In this document: piece after piece, positions 40,995-50,145 of the stretch | How positions within the stretch are numbered: the first letter of the stretch is position 1 | Layout of the letters: each line of letters opens with the position of its first letter | Notes under the pieces: model-generated | Database searches by the model: none | Told to the model about the DNA's origin: nothing | The model's input: the letters and a program-made list of their open reading frames with translations, nothing else | Program-made: the position numbers and the translations under genes | Assembly (NCBI GenBank): GCA_045616165.1 | Contig: JAZLGF010000026.1 | Coordinates: forward strand, 5,986-69,985 | Direction: 5' to 3' | Length of the DNA stretch: 64,000 bases | Source: RGIG5612 sp045616165 | GTDB lineage: Bacteria > Bacillota > Clostridia > Lachnospirales > Lachnospiraceae

Positions 40995-42959
40995 TTATTT
41001 AATGTTTGTCTTTAATAGCACATATCTGCTTCCATCGTGGATTAACTCAAACCCTTCCGGAATATTATCTAAATTCTTTTCATATGTGCCCGAGCCTATT
41101 GCTACATAATCTATACCGAGGTCTGTTACATCTTTTAACATGTCCTCTTTTGTCCAAACCCTAAATCTATAAAGTGCATTATAGATATGATATATTTGGT
41201 TATAAACTTCATCCGTTGTGTAGAACTTATAGTTGTTAGAAAGATATATATAATATATAAGTGATATATCTTTATATTGCCTTAATTCCTGAGCAAGCGT
41301 TCTAGGCATTAAAACAATTGTATCTCGCTCTAATTTATTTAATTCTTCTTCTGATATTTTTTTATTATCTTCTTTGATTTGCTTTTCAATTTTGTTTGCC
41401 ATTTTGCGAACTGTTTCACTTACTTTATAAGTATTCTTAAATCCGTCTTCTTTATAATCTTCATCTTTGAAAATATTTTTTCCTGAAATTATAAAGATAA
41501 CGCAAAGCAGCGCAACCACACTTGCCTTGACGAGTGTTTGTTTTGGTATCATGCAAAGCTCTCCAAACCCTATCGCAACTATAAAGGTTGTTTGCAAAAG
41601 CCAAAACATTCTCCAATAAACACCTACGCCTGTAATAAATCTTTCAACGTATGGGAACGTTAACGGATTTATAAATAAAATAATAAGTGCGCCAATGCTA
41701 ATTAAGAAAAACCATCTGAGATCTTTTGCATCTTCATTATTTTTCAAAAGTAAGGTTAAAATTACTATCGCAATAATTAACAAAATTGGTGCAAGGTTCC
41801 ATCCAAAATATTTTGTGAATATATCGTAAAATGATTTTGAATTTACACCGCTACCCTCGCTAAGTGATTGCAAAGAACCATTACTTGATAATAGTAATAT
41901 TTTCCAAAGTACAAACGGTGCTATTGCTATGGCTGGAATAAAAAGCTTAAAGAACTCTTTCCAATTTTTTACAATAACCAAAAATGCGATTGCGTATACC
42001 GCATACAATACTGGTGTAAGATATGTTCCTACTGTTGATGCCGCCTGGCTTCCAAGTAAAATTACAAAAAGGAAAGCGAGATTTCTCCATGAAGCCTTTT
42101 TATCTTTAACAATTCTGATAAATACATAAAGCAGTATTGGGAAAATAATATTTACAAGTACTGATTTTCCCTGCCAGATTCTAAGTGTTAAAAATGAGCC
42201 TTGCGAATATGTACATGGTCCGCAAACAATATTAAGGATTGCTACAAAGAGCATAAATATCGGAACCCTTTTTCTTCCAAACTCACGTCCTGCTAAATAA
42301 TAAGCCATGTAATGTAGCGGCAGTAAAGTTGCTGGCAAAATGCTATGGCAAAGTGTTGCCGGATGTACTCTAAATAATTTTGCAAGGAATGAGATAAAAG
42401 CTTCCCAACTAACCAGCAAGTATGTATTAGGAAATACAGAGCCTTCAATACCGCTAGATGGAAGCGAATCCATCATTTGATTTCTAGTTAAGTTCATGAC
42501 ACTTTCAGCAACATAGAAATTGTCATCAACGTTAAAGTTTATATGCAAAATTATATTCGAGATTTGCCAAATAATAAGAGCGATGGCTGCTACCCATATT
42601 ATGTAATACCACCAATTATGTTTAGCTGTGTAAACAGCGCTTCTATAAAGATTTAACGCATCATCTTTTACCGGCCATGTATTTCTTACAAAACTCATAA
42701 CCACATAAGTTATTAAAACTGCAATAAATTCGCAAATAAATAACCAGTATAATGATGAAAACGGCCATGCATTATACATGAACGGAAGGCTTGTTAAATG
42801 GAATAAGCATAGCAAAACAAGAAAGCCCGTTAAAACTTTCGATGCAATGCCTCTTCTAATTTTGAAAATTATCTGAAGAAGGTCACCTGTAATATAGCTT
42901 GCAACAAAAATTACAAGCGGAAGGACCCATACCAAATTGTCCCAAAATAGCTTTTCCAC
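40995..42959 (-). CDS. Polytopic membrane protein, GT-C-like, DUF6077-type
   Basis: 654 residues from a GTG at 42959, chosen because GGGAGGAG lies just upstream; a TTG at 42989 has no ribosome site. About 13 membrane segments precede a soluble C-terminus. The loop FNVDDNFYVAESV recalls the acidic first loop of GT-C glycosyltransferases. The last ~60 residues (LGIDYVAIGSGTYEKNL) resemble endings seen in DUF6077-like proteins. It heads the MBOAT/ACP cluster. It probably transfers a lipid-linked sugar outside the membrane, though this is inference. Confidence 0.65.
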   Translation of the reverse strand: MEKLFWDNLVWVLPLVIFVASYITGDLLQIIFKIRRGIASKVLTGFLVLLCLFHLTSLPFMYNAWPFSSLYWLFICEFIAVLITYVVMSFVRNTWPVKDDALNLYRSAVYTAKHNWWYYIIWVAAIALIIWQISNIILHINFNVDDNFYVAESVMNLTRNQMMDSLPSSGIEGSVFPNTYLLVSWEAFISFLAKLFRVHPATLCHSILPATLLPLHYMAYYLAGREFGRKRVPIFMLFVAILNIVCGPCTYSQGSFLTLRIWQGKSVLVNIIFPILLYVFIRIVKDKKASWRNLAFLFVILLGSQAASTVGTYLTPVLYAVYAIAFLVIVKNWKEFFKLFIPAIAIAPFVLWKILLLSSNGSLQSLSEGSGVNSKSFYDIFTKYFGWNLAPILLIIAIVILTLLLKNNEDAKDLRWFFLISIGALIILFINPLTFPYVERFITGVGVYWRMFWLLQTTFIVAIGFGELCMIPKQTLVKASVVALLCVIFIISGKNIFKDEDYKEDGFKNTYKVSETVRKMANKIEKQIKEDNKKISEEELNKLERDTIVLMPRTLAQELRQYKDISLIYYIYLSNNYKFYTTDEVYNQIYHIYNALYRFRVWTKEDMLKDVTDLGIDYVAIGSGTYEKNLDNIPEGFELIHDGSRYVLLKTNIK

Positions 42960-42992
42960 ACACTCCTCCCAGTGTACATAATTAATCAATCT

Positions 42993-43021
42993 ATTATACT
43001 TTAATTAAATTGTCACTTCAA
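42993..43021 (-). promoter_or_regulatory. Promoter of the MBOAT/ACP surface cluster
   Basis: On the minus strand: TTGAAG (43016-43021), 17 bases, TATAAT (42993-42998). Transcription would begin near 42986 and run through the cluster, since most junctions overlap. Confidence 0.78.
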
Positions 43022-43062
43022 TATATTTAATAATAAGGAAAGAACTAGCAAATAAACAAAAC

Positions 43063-43084
43063 AAAGCGGCCAAAAGGCCGCTTT
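43063..43084 (-). terminator. Intrinsic terminator after the PBP gene
   Basis: AAAGCGGCC (43063-43071), AAAA loop, GGCCGCTTT (43076-43084). On the minus strand T-rich sequence follows. Confidence 0.88.
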
Positions 43085-43115
43085 AAGTTTTGAAAAAAAT
43101 AATTAGAAATTAGTT

Positions 43116-45875
43116 TTACTCATCTGCCGAATTGATTGCTTCTGTGATTTTGGCTTCATACTCGTTGTATATAGTATTAATTTCAGCTTTTGTCTTTGCT
43201 GATTTTAGCTTTTTAATGCCTTCATCACAAAGATTTACAACTTTTTCATTTTCTTCGTAATCTTCTTTATATAATTCTAATTGGAAAATAGCATTCTCTC
43301 TAGCTTCACTAACTTCTGATTCATGGTCAACCTCGCATTTCTTTTTTGGTGGTGCATATTTACTATCAGCAGTTTCTCCTTTTGCTGCTCCACCTCTGAT
43401 GTCCATAGGTCTTACCCTGCAAATTATAGTCTTTGTTTCGCAATTTTCACCTGGAAGCAAGCCTGTTTCCGTGCAAACTTCAACTTCTGTATGTACATCA
43501 CAAACGCCGCTAGGAATAGTATCTAACGCAAAGTATTCTGTGTAAATACAACTTCCACCTGGGTCCTTTTCACATGCAGAAGAAGGTTTCTTTCCGGACT
43601 TTCTACATACTGAAGCTTGAGTTAGGCCACCTGTCATTTCAAATGCACCGCCCGTTCTTCCTGTTGTATTAATAACCTCGTTCATTATTCTTTGCCATGC
43701 AACTTCGTGGAATCCTTCTCCAATAGGGTTAGACATGTTCTCGTCGCATCCTGACCAAACTGTTAAGCAAAGACCATTAGGAACGAATCCTACAAACCAG
43801 TAGTCTTTATTATTTGTTGTTGTTCCGGTTTTACCAGCAGCCGGTGTTCCAGGTAATCTACAAATTGTTGCAGTACCTATGTCAATAACATCTTGCATAG
43901 CACTCGTCAAAAGACTTGCTGTACTTTCCTTAAATACTTGATGTTTTTCAGGTTCGTTATCAATAATAACTGTTCCATCCATTGCAACAACCTTTGTATA
44001 AAGAATAGGTTCAATATATTCACCTTTGTTTGCGACAGTAGAATATCCTGCTGTAAGTTCAAGGTTTGATACACCATTCGTAATACCACCAATTGCTGTA
44101 GCGATACTCTCATCTAATACTGGATCAATTGTTGTGAATCCCATGTTAAGTAAATATTGAATTCCTAAAGCAGGTCCAATTGTATATAAAGTCTTAACTG
44201 CAACAACGTTCATAGAATCTCTGATACCATCACGTACATTGCTTAAGCCTCTATATGCTCCGCCCCACCAGTTTTCAACATAACGGTTATTATCACCACC
44301 ATAAGTAAATGGACAATCGTCTAATGTTGTTGCAAGTGTGAATCCACCTGCGTCTAACGCTGGTCCAAATGAAGCTAATACCTTAAAGCATGAACCAGGC
44401 TGGCGAGTTGTATCTGTAGCACGGTTAAGTGTTAAGTTTTGAGTCTTGTCACCACGTCCACCATTTAACGCAAGTATATGACCATTTGTGTAATCTTCAA
44501 TTGTAACTGACATCTGTGGTTGAGGTGTATATGTAACATGTTCGTATGTAACCTCGTCACCTTCTTTAACGGTATATTCCTTAAATTCTTTTATTACAGC
44601 ATCAGCCTCTTCGGTTGTGTCATAATCATGTTTATATTTTGGTGTATTTTGTCTTGTATTTGGATCATAATCGTAATAGTTAAAGTTTCCTTTAACTTCC
44701 TGCATGTATCTTGTAATATCTTTTTGATTAAAATACTCTATCGTTCCATCAGCTCTTTCAACTGTCATATCCCAGCTAATAGCATATGTTACATAGCCAT
44801 AATAAGTACCTGGATCATTAACAACTCTATCAACTATTGCCTGAACTTCAGGAGCCTGGGTTGAATAAACTGTAAGACCTCCTGTGTAAAGCATGTTGTA
44901 TGCACGCGCATAAGACATACCTGCTTTTTCCTGAAGGTCATCCATTAACTGATTTACAAGTGCATCCACAAAGTATGAGTATTGAAGGTTGCCGCTTGAT
45001 ATAGCATTTTCATCAATTCTTGAATATGGGTCATCGGCAACAGCCTCATCATATTGTTCCTTTGTTATATGCCCATTCTTCTTCATGTATTCAAGACATG
45101 TTGATGCTCTTTTCTTATTCTTCTCAGGATGTCTTGCAGGGTTATTTGCACTAGGGTTCTGGGTAATCGCCGCAATAACAGCTGACTCAGAAACTGTTAA
45201 CTGTGCAACGTCTTTATTGAAATAGAATTTAGCGGCAGTCTTAACACCGTAGTTACCACCACCTAAATTTATTGTATTGAGGTAATTTATTAATATTTCG
45301 TCTTTTGATAATTCTTTTTCAACGCCTAAAGCTAAGATTTGTTCTTGAATTTTACGTCTGATAAGAGAGCCTGTGCTTCTTTCAAATCCACCAGTTTCAA
45401 AAACGTTGTTCTTAATTAACTGTTGAGTGATTGTAGATGCACCCTGGCTACTGCCTTTAAAGATTGTAGTATAAGCAGCTCTAACAATACCGGCAAGGTC
45501 TACACCATGGTGTTTATAAAAACGTTCATCTTCTAAGTCAACGAAAGCCCATTTAAGATGTTCTGGAATTTCATCTAAAGAAGCTTCTGTTCTCTTAGCT
45601 CCAGCAGCAGAAAGTTGAATTGTTTCATTTCCATTTGCATCTAAAATTTTTGTTGGATACATCGTAGGTGTAACATTAATTTCTTCCATAGATGGTGTTG
45701 ATTTAGCTATACCTACAACAATTCCTAAACCTGTAAAGAAAACAACACAAATAATTGAAAGTAAAGTAAGCAAAACAATTCTAACTATTTTGATTACTTT
45801 TTTGTTTTTTCTTTTCTTTTCTGTTGAATTAAGAGTCTTTTGTTTTTCCTTAACTTTTTCGAAATCAAATTTCAT
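43116..45875 (-). CDS. pbpA: Class A penicillin-binding protein (PBP1A)
   Basis: 919 residues. The basic cytoplasmic tail leads to one membrane segment (about 29-56). The GT51 transglycosylase has EDERFYKHHGVD at 115-126 and GASTITQQLIKN. The transpeptidase has the active serine in QPGSCFKV, with KTGTTTNNKDYWFVGF as the KTG block. A Cys-rich region follows (CRKSGKKPSSAC, CEKDPGGSC). The last ~70 residues form a charged coiled coil. It polymerises and cross-links peptidoglycan. It has its own consensus promoter and a terminator. Confidence 0.93.
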   Translation of the reverse strand: MKFDFEKVKEKQKTLNSTEKKRKNKKVIKIVRIVLLTLLSIICVVFFTGLGIVVGIAKSTPSMEEINVTPTMYPTKILDANGNETIQLSAAGAKRTEASLDEIPEHLKWAFVDLEDERFYKHHGVDLAGIVRAAYTTIFKGSSQGASTITQQLIKNNVFETGGFERSTGSLIRRKIQEQILALGVEKELSKDEILINYLNTINLGGGNYGVKTAAKFYFNKDVAQLTVSESAVIAAITQNPSANNPARHPEKNKKRASTCLEYMKKNGHITKEQYDEAVADDPYSRIDENAISSGNLQYSYFVDALVNQLMDDLQEKAGMSYARAYNMLYTGGLTVYSTQAPEVQAIVDRVVNDPGTYYGYVTYAISWDMTVERADGTIEYFNQKDITRYMQEVKGNFNYYDYDPNTRQNTPKYKHDYDTTEEADAVIKEFKEYTVKEGDEVTYEHVTYTPQPQMSVTIEDYTNGHILALNGGRGDKTQNLTLNRATDTTRQPGSCFKVLASFGPALDAGGFTLATTLDDCPFTYGGDNNRYVENWWGGAYRGLSNVRDGIRDSMNVVAVKTLYTIGPALGIQYLLNMGFTTIDPVLDESIATAIGGITNGVSNLELTAGYSTVANKGEYIEPILYTKVVAMDGTVIIDNEPEKHQVFKESTASLLTSAMQDVIDIGTATICRLPGTPAAGKTGTTTNNKDYWFVGFVPNGLCLTVWSGCDENMSNPIGEGFHEVAWQRIMNEVINTTGRTGGAFEMTGGLTQASVCRKSGKKPSSACEKDPGGSCIYTEYFALDTIPSGVCDVHTEVEVCTETGLLPGENCETKTIICRVRPMDIRGGAAKGETADSKYAPPKKKCEVDHESEVSEARENAIFQLELYKEDYEENEKVVNLCDEGIKKLKSAKTKAEINTIYNEYEAKITEAINSADE

Positions 45876-45934
45876 AATTACCTCTTTTTTTCATACGAAA
45901 AATCTTCTTATTATAAATGGTTATAATCCAAAAA

Positions 45935-45963
45935 ATTATACATCAACAAGCCTTTGTTGTCAA
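45935..45963 (-). promoter_or_regulatory. Consensus promoter of the PBP1A gene
   Basis: TTGACA (45958-45963 minus), 17 bases, TATAAT (45935-45940). Perfect match to the sigma-A consensus. Its -35 overlaps the -35 of the divergent yigZ promoter. Confidence 0.85.
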
Positions 45964-45985
45964 AAAACAGACTCGATGCTAAAAT
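45957..45985 (+). promoter_or_regulatory. Promoter of yigZ
   Basis: TTGTCA (45957-45962), 17 bases, TAAAAT (45980-45985). It diverges from the PBP promoter and shares five -35 bases with it. Confidence 0.65.
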
Positions 45986-46036
45986 TGGTTTTAGTTAAAT
46001 AAAAATACCCTTTTTAGGTGAATTTTCGGTGAACTT

Positions 46037-46687
46037 TTGGATAAAAATATTTCAATAATTTTAGAAGAGTTTTCTTCTGAAATCGTTCAAAAAAAATCTA
46101 GATTTATAGCAACAGCCATCCCTATAAAAAGTGAGGAAGAGGCTCTTAATTCTTTGCAAAAAATAAGTAAAAAATATTGGGATGCAAAGCATAATTGTTA
46201 CGCTTATATTGTCGGAAAAAACAAAGAAATTAAACGTTTTTCTGATGATAAAGAACCTTCTGGAACCGCCGGAAAGCCTATATTAGAGATGATTGAAGGT
46301 TTTAATTTAACTAATATTCTGGTGGTCGTAACTAGGTATTTTGGTGGTGTTTTATTAGGGACCGGAGGCCTTGTCAGAGCCTACTCTTTAGCCACAAAAC
46401 AAACTTTAGAAGGCGCAAAAATAGCTCCTGTTTTTGACGGGTATGAAATAAACTTTACATGCAACTATTCAAATAGCCAAAAAATAAAGAGCATTTCTTC
46501 ATCGATGGATATTCCTATTATTTCATCTGATTATTCTGAAAATGTTTCTTTTTCTTTAGCTGTAAGTTCGCAAAAACTTGATATGCTTAAAGATAAAATA
46601 ACAGAGGCAATGAATGCCCCTGTTAACTTTGATCTTTCTAAAGAAATTAGTTTTTGTATTTATAATTCAAAGACATATATTCTTTAA
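46037..46687 (+). CDS. yigZ: IMPACT/YigZ family protein
   Basis: 216 residues. The N-terminal UPF0029 domain has KKSRFIATAIP, then DDKEPSGTAGKPIL and VTRYFGGVLLGTGGLVRAYS. A DUF1949-type ferredoxin-like C-terminus follows. The eukaryotic relative IMPACT regulates GCN2, and the bacterial role is not settled, although some link it to proline peptide or rRNA handling. The start codon is TTG with only a weak GGTG upstream. Its stop abuts the valS stop from the other strand with no terminator between. Confidence 0.88.
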   Translation: MDKNISIILEEFSSEIVQKKSRFIATAIPIKSEEEALNSLQKISKKYWDAKHNCYAYIVGKNKEIKRFSDDKEPSGTAGKPILEMIEGFNLTNILVVVTRYFGGVLLGTGGLVRAYSLATKQTLEGAKIAPVFDGYEINFTCNYSNSQKIKSISSSMDIPIISSDYSENVSFSLAVSSQKLDMLKDKITEAMNAPVNFDLSKEISFCIYNSKTYIL

Positions 46688-49351
46688 TTATTTCATTTTT
46701 TCTAATTGCGCTAATACCTGCTGCATCATCTTTGTATATTTTTCTTGTTTTTCTTTTTCTTCGTTAATCTTCTTTTCCGGTGCCTTGTTAACAAAGTTTG
46801 GATTTGAAAGCATTCCTTCTACTCTCTTTAATTCACCTTCTAATCTCTTTTTCTCATTTTCAAGACGTTCTATTTCTTTTTCTCGATCAACTAATTCTTC
46901 TAGAGGAATATAGCATGTAACATCCGCAAGTGGCACGCTCATAGCATCATCTTTAATTCCACTTAAATCGCTTTGTATCAACACTTCGCTAGCTTTTGCG
47001 AGTGTAGCAAAGAATACTTTTCCTTTTTCAAATGTGTTTATAATTTCTTCTTTTTGGCTAACAACATAAACTAAAGCTTTTTTAGAAATTGGAACATTCA
47101 TTTGTGTTCTTCCATTTCTAATTCCTCTTACCGCTTCTTTAATAAGTTCAATCTCTTCCTCACTTTGTTTGAAAGCATTTTCGCTTAAGTACTCCGGCCA
47201 CCTAGAAACCATAATCGACTCTTCTGGATTTTCAAAAGCTGCATAAGGTCTAATTGTTGTATAAATTTCTTCTGTTACAAATGGCATATAAGGGTGAAGA
47301 AGTTTTAGCGCAATAATTAAAACTTTTTGGAGTGTATAAAGTGCTGCTTGTTTTTCTTGGCCTTCATCATAAAGTCTTGGTTTAACCATCTCTATGTACC
47401 AATCGCAGAACTCTTCCCAAATAAATTCATAAAGTTTATCGGCTGCCATACCAATCTCATATTTATCAAGATTTTCTGTAACATCTTTTACGAGTTTATT
47501 TGCTTTTGAAAGAATCCATTTATCTGAATCAGTAAGATTTGCTTTTCCTTCACTTAAGTATTTAGAAACATCAGTATTTTCAGGCAGATTCATTAAAATA
47601 AATCTTGATGCGTTCCAAATCTTATTTGCGAAATTTCTATTTGCTTCTACTCTTTCAAAATAAAAACGCATATCGTTTCCAGGTGAGTTTCCAGTAGCAA
47701 GCGTAAATCTAAGTGCGTCTGCACCATATTTGTCTATAACGTCTAAAGGATCAATTCCGTTTCCTAAAGACTTACTCATCTTTCTTCCTAAGTCATCTCT
47801 TACAAGACCAGTAAACAAAACTGCATCAAACGGTTTTTTACCAATCTGCTCATATCCCGAGAAAATCATTCTGATAACCCAGAAGAAAATAATATCGTAT
47901 CCTGTTACCAAAAGATTTGTTGGATAGAAGTATTCTAAATCTTTTGTGTTTTCAGGCCAGCCAAGAGTTGAAAACGGCCAAAGTGCTGAACTAAACCATG
48001 TATCTAAGCAGTCCTCATCTTGGTTCATTACGTTACATCCACACTTAGGACATTTATCTGGAGCTGTTTTAGAAACAACCATTTCCCCACAATCTTTACA
48101 GTAGTATGCAGGAATTCTATGGCCCCACCAAAGTTGTCTGGAAATACACCAGTCGCGAATATTATCTGTCCAGTTATGATAAAGTTTACTCATTCTGGCA
48201 GGAATAAGTTTTACTTCACCTTCATCTACTGCTTTAATAGCAGGCTTAATCATCTCATCCATCTTAACGAACCATTGTTGTTTAATCATAGGTTCGATAA
48301 TTGTAGAACATCTGTCATGATAGCCTACGCTATGTTCATAATCTTTAGCTTTTACAAGCAATCCTAATTCTTCAAGTTCTTTAACGATAACCTCTCTAGC
48401 TTCATATGTTCCGAGACCTTGATATTTCCCGCCATTTTCATTTATGCTTCCGTCATCATTAAACACGCATATTTCTTCTAAGTTATGTCTCTTTCCAAGT
48501 TCAAAATCGTTAGGGTCATGTGCCGGCGTAACCTTCATAGCACCTGTTCCAACGTCCAAATCAATATAATCATCTGCGATAATCGGAAGTTCTCTATTTA
48601 CTAATGGTAAGATACATGTCTTGCCAATGTATTTTTGGTATCTAGGATCTTCTGGATGAACGACTACCGCGCTATCGCCAAGCATTGTTTCCGGACGTGT
48701 TGTAGCAATTTCAATAAAATCATCTTCACCTTTAATAGGATATTTAATATGCCAGAATTTTCCTTTTGTATCTTTATGTTCAACTTCTGCATCACTAACA
48801 GATGTCTGACATTTTGGACACCAGTTAATTATTTTTGTTCCTTTGTAAATCCATCCTTTTTCATAAAGTTTAATAAAAACTTCTAATACAGCATCACTAA
48901 CGCCCTCATCCATAGTAAAGCGTTCCCTATCCCAATCTGCGCTGCTTCCTAAACTCTTTAACTGTTTAACAATTCTTCCGCCATATTGTTCTTTCCATTC
49001 CCAACATTTTTCAAGAAATTTTTCTCTTCCTAAATCATCTTTATTAATGCCTTGTTTTTTTAATTCTTCAATTATCTTAACTTCTGTTGCAATTGAAGCA
49101 TGGTCAGAACCAGGTTGCCACAAAGCTTCATATCCTTGCATTCTTTTTTGTCTGATTATTATATCCTGCAAAGTATTATTAAGGGCATGTCCCATATGGA
49201 GCTGTCCTGTAATATTTGGAGGTGGCATAATAATTGTGAATGGTTTTTTATTCTCATTTGGCTCAGCATGAAAATATTTTTTTTCAAGCCAATTTTCATA
49301 TATTCTATTTTCAATTTCTTGCGGATTATAAGTTTTAGCTAATTCTTTCAT
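46688..49351 (-). CDS. valS: Valyl-tRNA synthetase
   Basis: 887 residues, full length. The HIGH motif reads LHMGHALN near 50, the editing domain contains TTRPETMLGDSAV and VTPAHDPNDFELG, and the KMSKS loop is GRKMSKSLGNG near 520. The C-terminal coiled coil (about 810-885) binds tRNA. It charges tRNA-Val. It overlaps the TPR gene upstream by 17 bases, so translation may be coupled. Confidence 0.97.
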   Translation of the reverse strand: MKELAKTYNPQEIENRIYENWLEKKYFHAEPNENKKPFTIIMPPPNITGQLHMGHALNNTLQDIIIRQKRMQGYEALWQPGSDHASIATEVKIIEELKKQGINKDDLGREKFLEKCWEWKEQYGGRIVKQLKSLGSSADWDRERFTMDEGVSDAVLEVFIKLYEKGWIYKGTKIINWCPKCQTSVSDAEVEHKDTKGKFWHIKYPIKGEDDFIEIATTRPETMLGDSAVVVHPEDPRYQKYIGKTCILPLVNRELPIIADDYIDLDVGTGAMKVTPAHDPNDFELGKRHNLEEICVFNDDGSINENGGKYQGLGTYEAREVIVKELEELGLLVKAKDYEHSVGYHDRCSTIIEPMIKQQWFVKMDEMIKPAIKAVDEGEVKLIPARMSKLYHNWTDNIRDWCISRQLWWGHRIPAYYCKDCGEMVVSKTAPDKCPKCGCNVMNQDEDCLDTWFSSALWPFSTLGWPENTKDLEYFYPTNLLVTGYDIIFFWVIRMIFSGYEQIGKKPFDAVLFTGLVRDDLGRKMSKSLGNGIDPLDVIDKYGADALRFTLATGNSPGNDMRFYFERVEANRNFANKIWNASRFILMNLPENTDVSKYLSEGKANLTDSDKWILSKANKLVKDVTENLDKYEIGMAADKLYEFIWEEFCDWYIEMVKPRLYDEGQEKQAALYTLQKVLIIALKLLHPYMPFVTEEIYTTIRPYAAFENPEESIMVSRWPEYLSENAFKQSEEEIELIKEAVRGIRNGRTQMNVPISKKALVYVVSQKEEIINTFEKGKVFFATLAKASEVLIQSDLSGIKDDAMSVPLADVTCYIPLEELVDREKEIERLENEKKRLEGELKRVEGMLSNPNFVNKAPEKKINEEKEKQEKYTKMMQQVLAQLEKMK

Positions 49352-50144
49352 AATATTCTTCTTTCCATTGTTCTATAATTTGCTGTCCAGCATTACCATT
49401 TTCAAAACTATAAATAAAATTAAGTGTTTCATCACTTGTTTCAATTTCACGGCGCAAAGAGCGCACTCGTGATCTCATGACTTCTAAAGCCTCATCAGTA
49501 ATATGATATTTAACGATAGTCTTTAAAATTTCTTCTTCATCATTGTTGATAAGTGCCATATATACACATGCCTTTGCATAAGATGTATCTGGATAAAGTT
49601 CATATGCTTTTGAAAAATAACTATTTGCGTTTTTGCACATGAAGAGTTTTGCATATATAGTTCCTATCGAATATGCTATACCACCGAAGAATGCTTCTGA
49701 TAACGTTTTTTCTTCATCCATCATATTTAGAATATCAAAATAAATTCTAAGTGCAGATTCATACTGACCTTTTTCATAAAAACCATCAGCTTGAATTTTT
49801 AATCTTTCTGCCTCAGTCATGTTATCTATATTGACAACATAATTTGCTATACGTGCAAGTTCATTAGGTGAATAGTAGTGGCTTTCTTTAAGTAAGAAAC
49901 TTATTAGTTCTTTTACTGTTCCTTTATTATCTTTTATTATTCTTAGACCTCTAGCTATATCTGCTCTTTCTAAATCTTTTTCAATAAAAGAAATAAGCTC
50001 ATCACTGAAGAACTCTTGATAGATAAGATTTATGTTGTTGTAGATAAAGAAATTTATTTCTTCAAGTGAATAAATTCTTTTATCTAACTTCTTTATGTAG
50101 AATGGCTCTTTTGCCATCTTTGTACATGTTTGTAATCCTGCCAT
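49335..50144 (-). CDS. TPR-like helical protein of unknown function
   Basis: 269 residues, mostly helical. Two TPR-like units appear around 110-190 (ADGFYEKGQYESALRIYFDI and SYFSKAYELYPDTSYAKACV). No signal or membrane segment is seen, so it is likely cytoplasmic. It lies one base downstream of the Hsp70-like gene and overlaps valS. It may be an adaptor for the Hsp70-fold and DUF5717-like proteins in the same operon. No enzyme motif is visible. Confidence 0.7.
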   Translation of the reverse strand: MAGLQTCTKMAKEPFYIKKLDKRIYSLEEINFFIYNNINLIYQEFFSDELISFIEKDLERADIARGLRIIKDNKGTVKELISFLLKESHYYSPNELARIANYVVNIDNMTEAERLKIQADGFYEKGQYESALRIYFDILNMMDEEKTLSEAFFGGIAYSIGTIYAKLFMCKNANSYFSKAYELYPDTSYAKACVYMALINNDEEEILKTIVKYHITDEALEVMRSRVRSLRREIETSDETLNFIYSFENGNAGQQIIEQWKEEYYERIS

Positions 50145-50145
50145 T

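Noticed and set aside
46037..46060. Alternative ATG start for yigZ
   Set aside because: No upstream in-frame ATG exists and the next internal one would remove the conserved N-terminal domain. TTG is kept.
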